Shown: in pieces, positions 7,066 to 9,321 of the stretch
Layout: every line of letters begins with the position of its first letter
Position numbering within the stretch: the stretch's first letter is position 1
Assembly (NCBI GenBank): GCA_017629925.1
Contig: JAGBWH010000057.1
Coordinates: 1-9,321, forward strand
Source of the DNA: Clostridia bacterium
Lineage (GTDB): Bacteria; Bacillota; Clostridia; Oscillospirales; CAG-272
DNA length: 9,321 bases
Direction: 5' to 3'
Notes under the pieces: generated by a model
The model's input: the letters and a program-made list of their open reading frames with translations, nothing else
What the model was told of the DNA's origin: nothing
Database searches by the model: none
Translations under genes and position numbers: made by a program

Positions 7066-8418
7066 ATGGAAGCGGATTTTATCAAACGATTGCCGGTATC
7101 CGTGGAAGCAGAGCAGTCTGTTTTAGGGTCAATTTTGCTCAAACCTGCAGAATGTTTTGAAGCAATCGCAGGTATGCTGACAGCGGAAGATTTCTATATG
7201 AAGGAGCATCAACTCATTTTTTCTGCCATGCAGGAAATGTTTTTGGCAAGTAGTCGCATTGATACGATTACCTTAGTCAATAAATTGGTGGAAAATGGTT
7301 CAAGAGACGAAGCGGGTGGTATTCAGTATATTGCCCAAATTGCCGAAATTGTACCCACAGCCGCCAATGTCAGGGACTATGCCACTATCGTGCACGATAA
7401 GGCATTGCTCCGCCGCTTGATTGGGGTAACGGATGAGATTTCTGCCATGGCATATGCAGAGCAGGGAAAAGCAGAAGACATCATTGATGCTTCAGAGCAA
7501 ATGATTTTCGACTTGGCAGAGAAAAAGCAATCAGCCAAGTTTCAACACATTCGTGACATTATCTCTACTGTCTATCAAGATATTGTTCGCCTCTCCGAAA
7601 ATAAAGGCGAACCCGAAGGCGTAAAAACAGGCTTTTCAGGTCTTGATAGAGTGCTAGTGCAATTGGCATCGGGGGATTTGGTCATCGTTGGTGCTCGTCC
7701 TGGTATGGGTAAAACGAGTTTTGCCATGAATATTGCCACCAACTTTTCCAAAACTTCAGACAAAGCCGTTTGTGTATTTTCTCTTGAAATGTCATGTGAG
7801 CAAATTGTGACTCGTATGCTTTCAAGTGAGGCAATGGTAGATAGCTATTCTCTCCGTTCTGGCGAAATTAAGCCGGATGACTGGGTGAGATTGGCTGATG
7901 CCGCCAGCTCTCTTGCGGGATGCAATATTTATGTAGATGACTCTTCTTCGATTAGCGTGGCAGATATGAAAGCCAAACTTCGCAGAGTCAAAAACCTCGG
8001 TCTTGTGCTGGTGGATTATTTGCAGCTTATGCAAAGTAATAAGAAAACAGATAATCGTGTGCAAGAAGTATCCGATATTTCAAGAAACCTGAAAATTATG
8101 GCAAAAGACTTGGGCGTTCCGATTATTTGCTGTGCGCAACTATCTCGTGGCAACGAAGGCAGAACAGATAAAAAGCCTATGCTTTCCGACTTGCGCGATT
8201 CTGGTGCCATTGAGCAGGATGCGGATATTGTCATGTTCCTATATAGAAGCGAATACTATAATACCCAGCAAGAGGGCAACGAAAATCCTCAAAGTGCCAA
8301 TACCGCAGAAGTCATCATTGCCAAAAACCGTCATGGCTCTGTTGGCTCGGTACAAATGGGTTGGATTGGTCAATTTACGAAGTTCAGAACGCTTGATAAT
8401 ACAGAGGAGCCGCAATGA
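7066..8418 (+). CDS. dnaB: Replicative DNA helicase DnaB (B. subtilis DnaC equivalent)
   Basis: The hexameric 5'-3' helicase that unwinds DNA at the replication fork and recruits primase. The 450 residues are full length and contain no intein. The N-terminal collar domain runs to about 150 (PVSVEAEQSVLGSILL at 10-25, TAANVRDYA at 98-106). After a linker the RecA-like motor follows, with Walker A GARPGMGKTSF (209-219), catalytic E241 in FSLEMS, and Walker B LVLVDYLQL (313-321). Further motifs are AQLSRG (357-362), LRDSGAIEQDADIV (376-389) and IIAKNRHGSVG (417-427), the last supplying the arginine finger R422. GGAGG at 7057-7061 lies 4 nt before ATG 7066. The gap from rplI is 12 nt, and the stop TGA overlaps the tilS start as ATGA (8415-8418). 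Confidence 0.98.
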   Translation: MEADFIKRLPVSVEAEQSVLGSILLKPAECFEAIAGMLTAEDFYMKEHQLIFSAMQEMFLASSRIDTITLVNKLVENGSRDEAGGIQYIAQIAEIVPTAANVRDYATIVHDKALLRRLIGVTDEISAMAYAEQGKAEDIIDASEQMIFDLAEKKQSAKFQHIRDIISTVYQDIVRLSENKGEPEGVKTGFSGLDRVLVQLASGDLVIVGARPGMGKTSFAMNIATNFSKTSDKAVCVFSLEMSCEQIVTRMLSSEAMVDSYSLRSGEIKPDDWVRLADAASSLAGCNIYVDDSSSISVADMKAKLRRVKNLGLVLVDYLQLMQSNKKTDNRVQEVSDISRNLKIMAKDLGVPIICCAQLSRGNEGRTDKKPMLSDLRDSGAIEQDADIVMFLYRSEYYNTQQEGNENPQSANTAEVIIAKNRHGSVGSVQMGWIGQFTKFRTLDNTEEPQ

Positions 8419-9321
8419 GCAATCAAAATGTGCAAACCATTTTGACAACTGTCGAAAAAACCTTAATTGATCATGGTTTTTTGCCCAAAGGAACAGGGCT
8501 TTTACTGGGGCTCTCAGGCGGTGCTGATTCTGTGATGCTCCTGGTGGTTTTGTCTCGTTTGGCGGAAAAGTATCATTTTTTGCTTGAAGCCGTTCATGTC
8601 AATCACATGATTCGAGGCAACGAAGCCACGCGCGACGAGGACTTTTGCCGTAGTTTGTGCCTGAAATTAAAGGTGCGGTTGCATATCATAACGGAAAATG
8701 TACCGAAATTGGCATTGCAAAAGGGAACAGGCTTGGAAGAAACGGCACGAGATGTTCGCTATCAAGCCTTTCGCCGCATTTTGGACGAAAATGAACGTCT
8801 GGAATATGTGGTGACCGCCCACAATGCCGGCGACAACATCGAAACGGTGCTATTCCACATCGCAAGAGGTTGCGGGCTGAGAGGCATTTGCGGTATTCCC
8901 GTAAAAAGAGGTAGAGTTTTACGTCCACTTCTCTCTGTCTCAAAAGCTGATATCGTCAAAGCACTTGAGGAAGATGGCATTCGCTTTATGGATGATTCCA
9001 CCAATGCTGACACACGCTATACGCGCAACTACATTCGCCGCGATATTTTGCCTGCTATGCGCAAAATTAACCCTGGTTTAGATGGGGCAGTTTTTAGTAT
9101 GTGTGAGCATCTTCGTGACGACCTCGACTTTGTGGAACAAACTGCCAAAGACTGGATCTCCCAACACAATGTGACCACAAAAGCCAATGCATCTGACCTT
9201 GCCGCCCTTCATGTTGCTGTGGTGAGGCGAATTATTCCCCTGATGTATCAAGCCGCAGGTGGCACACAAATGCTGGAAGAGGTGCATATTGAGCCATTGA
9301 TTGCCATGATTAGTCATGGAC
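8415..9321 (+). CDS. tilS: tRNA(Ile)-lysidine synthetase TilS (3' end beyond the window)
   Basis: TilS uses ATP and lysine to convert C34 of the CAU-anticodon tRNA-Ile to lysidine, which changes decoding from AUG to AUA; it is essential in most bacteria. The window holds 302 codons out of a usual 420-480. The N-terminal PP-loop domain shows SGGADS (34-39), HVNHMIRG (61-68), GLEETARDVRYQAF (106-119), AHNAGDNIET (135-144), RGCGLRGICGIP (151-162) and NADTRYTRNYIRRDILP (197-213). In the AHxxDDxxET motif the first aspartate is glycine (G139). The frame is still open at the end, so the C-terminal domains are not seen. GAGGAG at 8404-8409 lies 5 nt before ATG 8415, and the start overlaps the dnaB stop by ATGA, so the two are likely translationally coupled. 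In many Firmicutes tilS is followed by hpt and ftsH; whether that holds here lies outside the window. Confidence 0.96.
   Translation, partial: MSNQNVQTILTTVEKTLIDHGFLPKGTGLLLGLSGGADSVMLLVVLSRLAEKYHFLLEAVHVNHMIRGNEATRDEDFCRSLCLKLKVRLHIITENVPKLALQKGTGLEETARDVRYQAFRRILDENERLEYVVTAHNAGDNIETVLFHIARGCGLRGICGIPVKRGRVLRPLLSVSKADIVKALEEDGIRFMDDSTNADTRYTRNYIRRDILPAMRKINPGLDGAVFSMCEHLRDDLDFVEQTAKDWISQHNVTTKANASDLAALHVAVVRRIIPLMYQAAGGTQMLEEVHIEPLIAMISHG

Overview
The window looks like a chromosomal stretch from a low-to-mid GC Gram-positive bacterium, most likely a member of the Clostridia. The evidence is the gdpP-rplI-dnaB gene order typical of Firmicutes, strong AGGAGG-type ribosome binding sites, TATAAT-type promoters with TG extensions, and clostridial features in RecG. 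No mobile element, CRISPR array, phage gene, tRNA or rRNA was recognised. Every gene that lies wholly inside the window appears intact. Two genes are cut by the window edges.

The left half (1-4294) is a minus-strand operon, in order of transcription recG, rarA, comEC. RecG is a branched-DNA/fork-remodelling helicase. RarA (MgsA) is a clamp-loader-like AAA+ ATPase of stalled forks. ComEC is the DNA-uptake channel, and its C-terminal part lies beyond base 1. The spacers are 21 nt (recG-rarA) and 4 nt (rarA-comEC), so this reads as one recombination, repair and DNA-uptake transcription unit.

The right half (4575-9321) is a plus-strand operon gdpP, rplI, dnaB, tilS. GdpP is the membrane-anchored c-di-AMP phosphodiesterase, bL9 a ribosomal protein, DnaB the replicative helicase, and TilS the tRNA-Ile lysidine synthetase, cut at base 9321. 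The last two overlap by ATGA.

The two operons are head to head around an AT-rich 280-bp region (4295-4574). It carries two back-to-back sigma-A-like promoters: TTGAAA-17-TATGAT for recG and TTTACT-17-TGTTATAAT for gdpP. The gdpP leader is about 100 nt and is the most unusual element here. Its Shine-Dalgarno sequence lies 23 nt upstream of the only plausible start codon, and exactly between them is a perfect 8+8 bp inverted repeat. If folded, it would leave the two 5 nt apart. The same stretch encodes an 8-codon mini-ORF whose stop overlaps the gdpP start.

The gene content is otherwise housekeeping. I see no evidence of a wholly new multi-gene system. The points worth a second look are the gdpP leader, the head-to-head pairing of a branched-DNA helicase with a c-di-AMP hydrolase, and the recG-rarA-comEC grouping.
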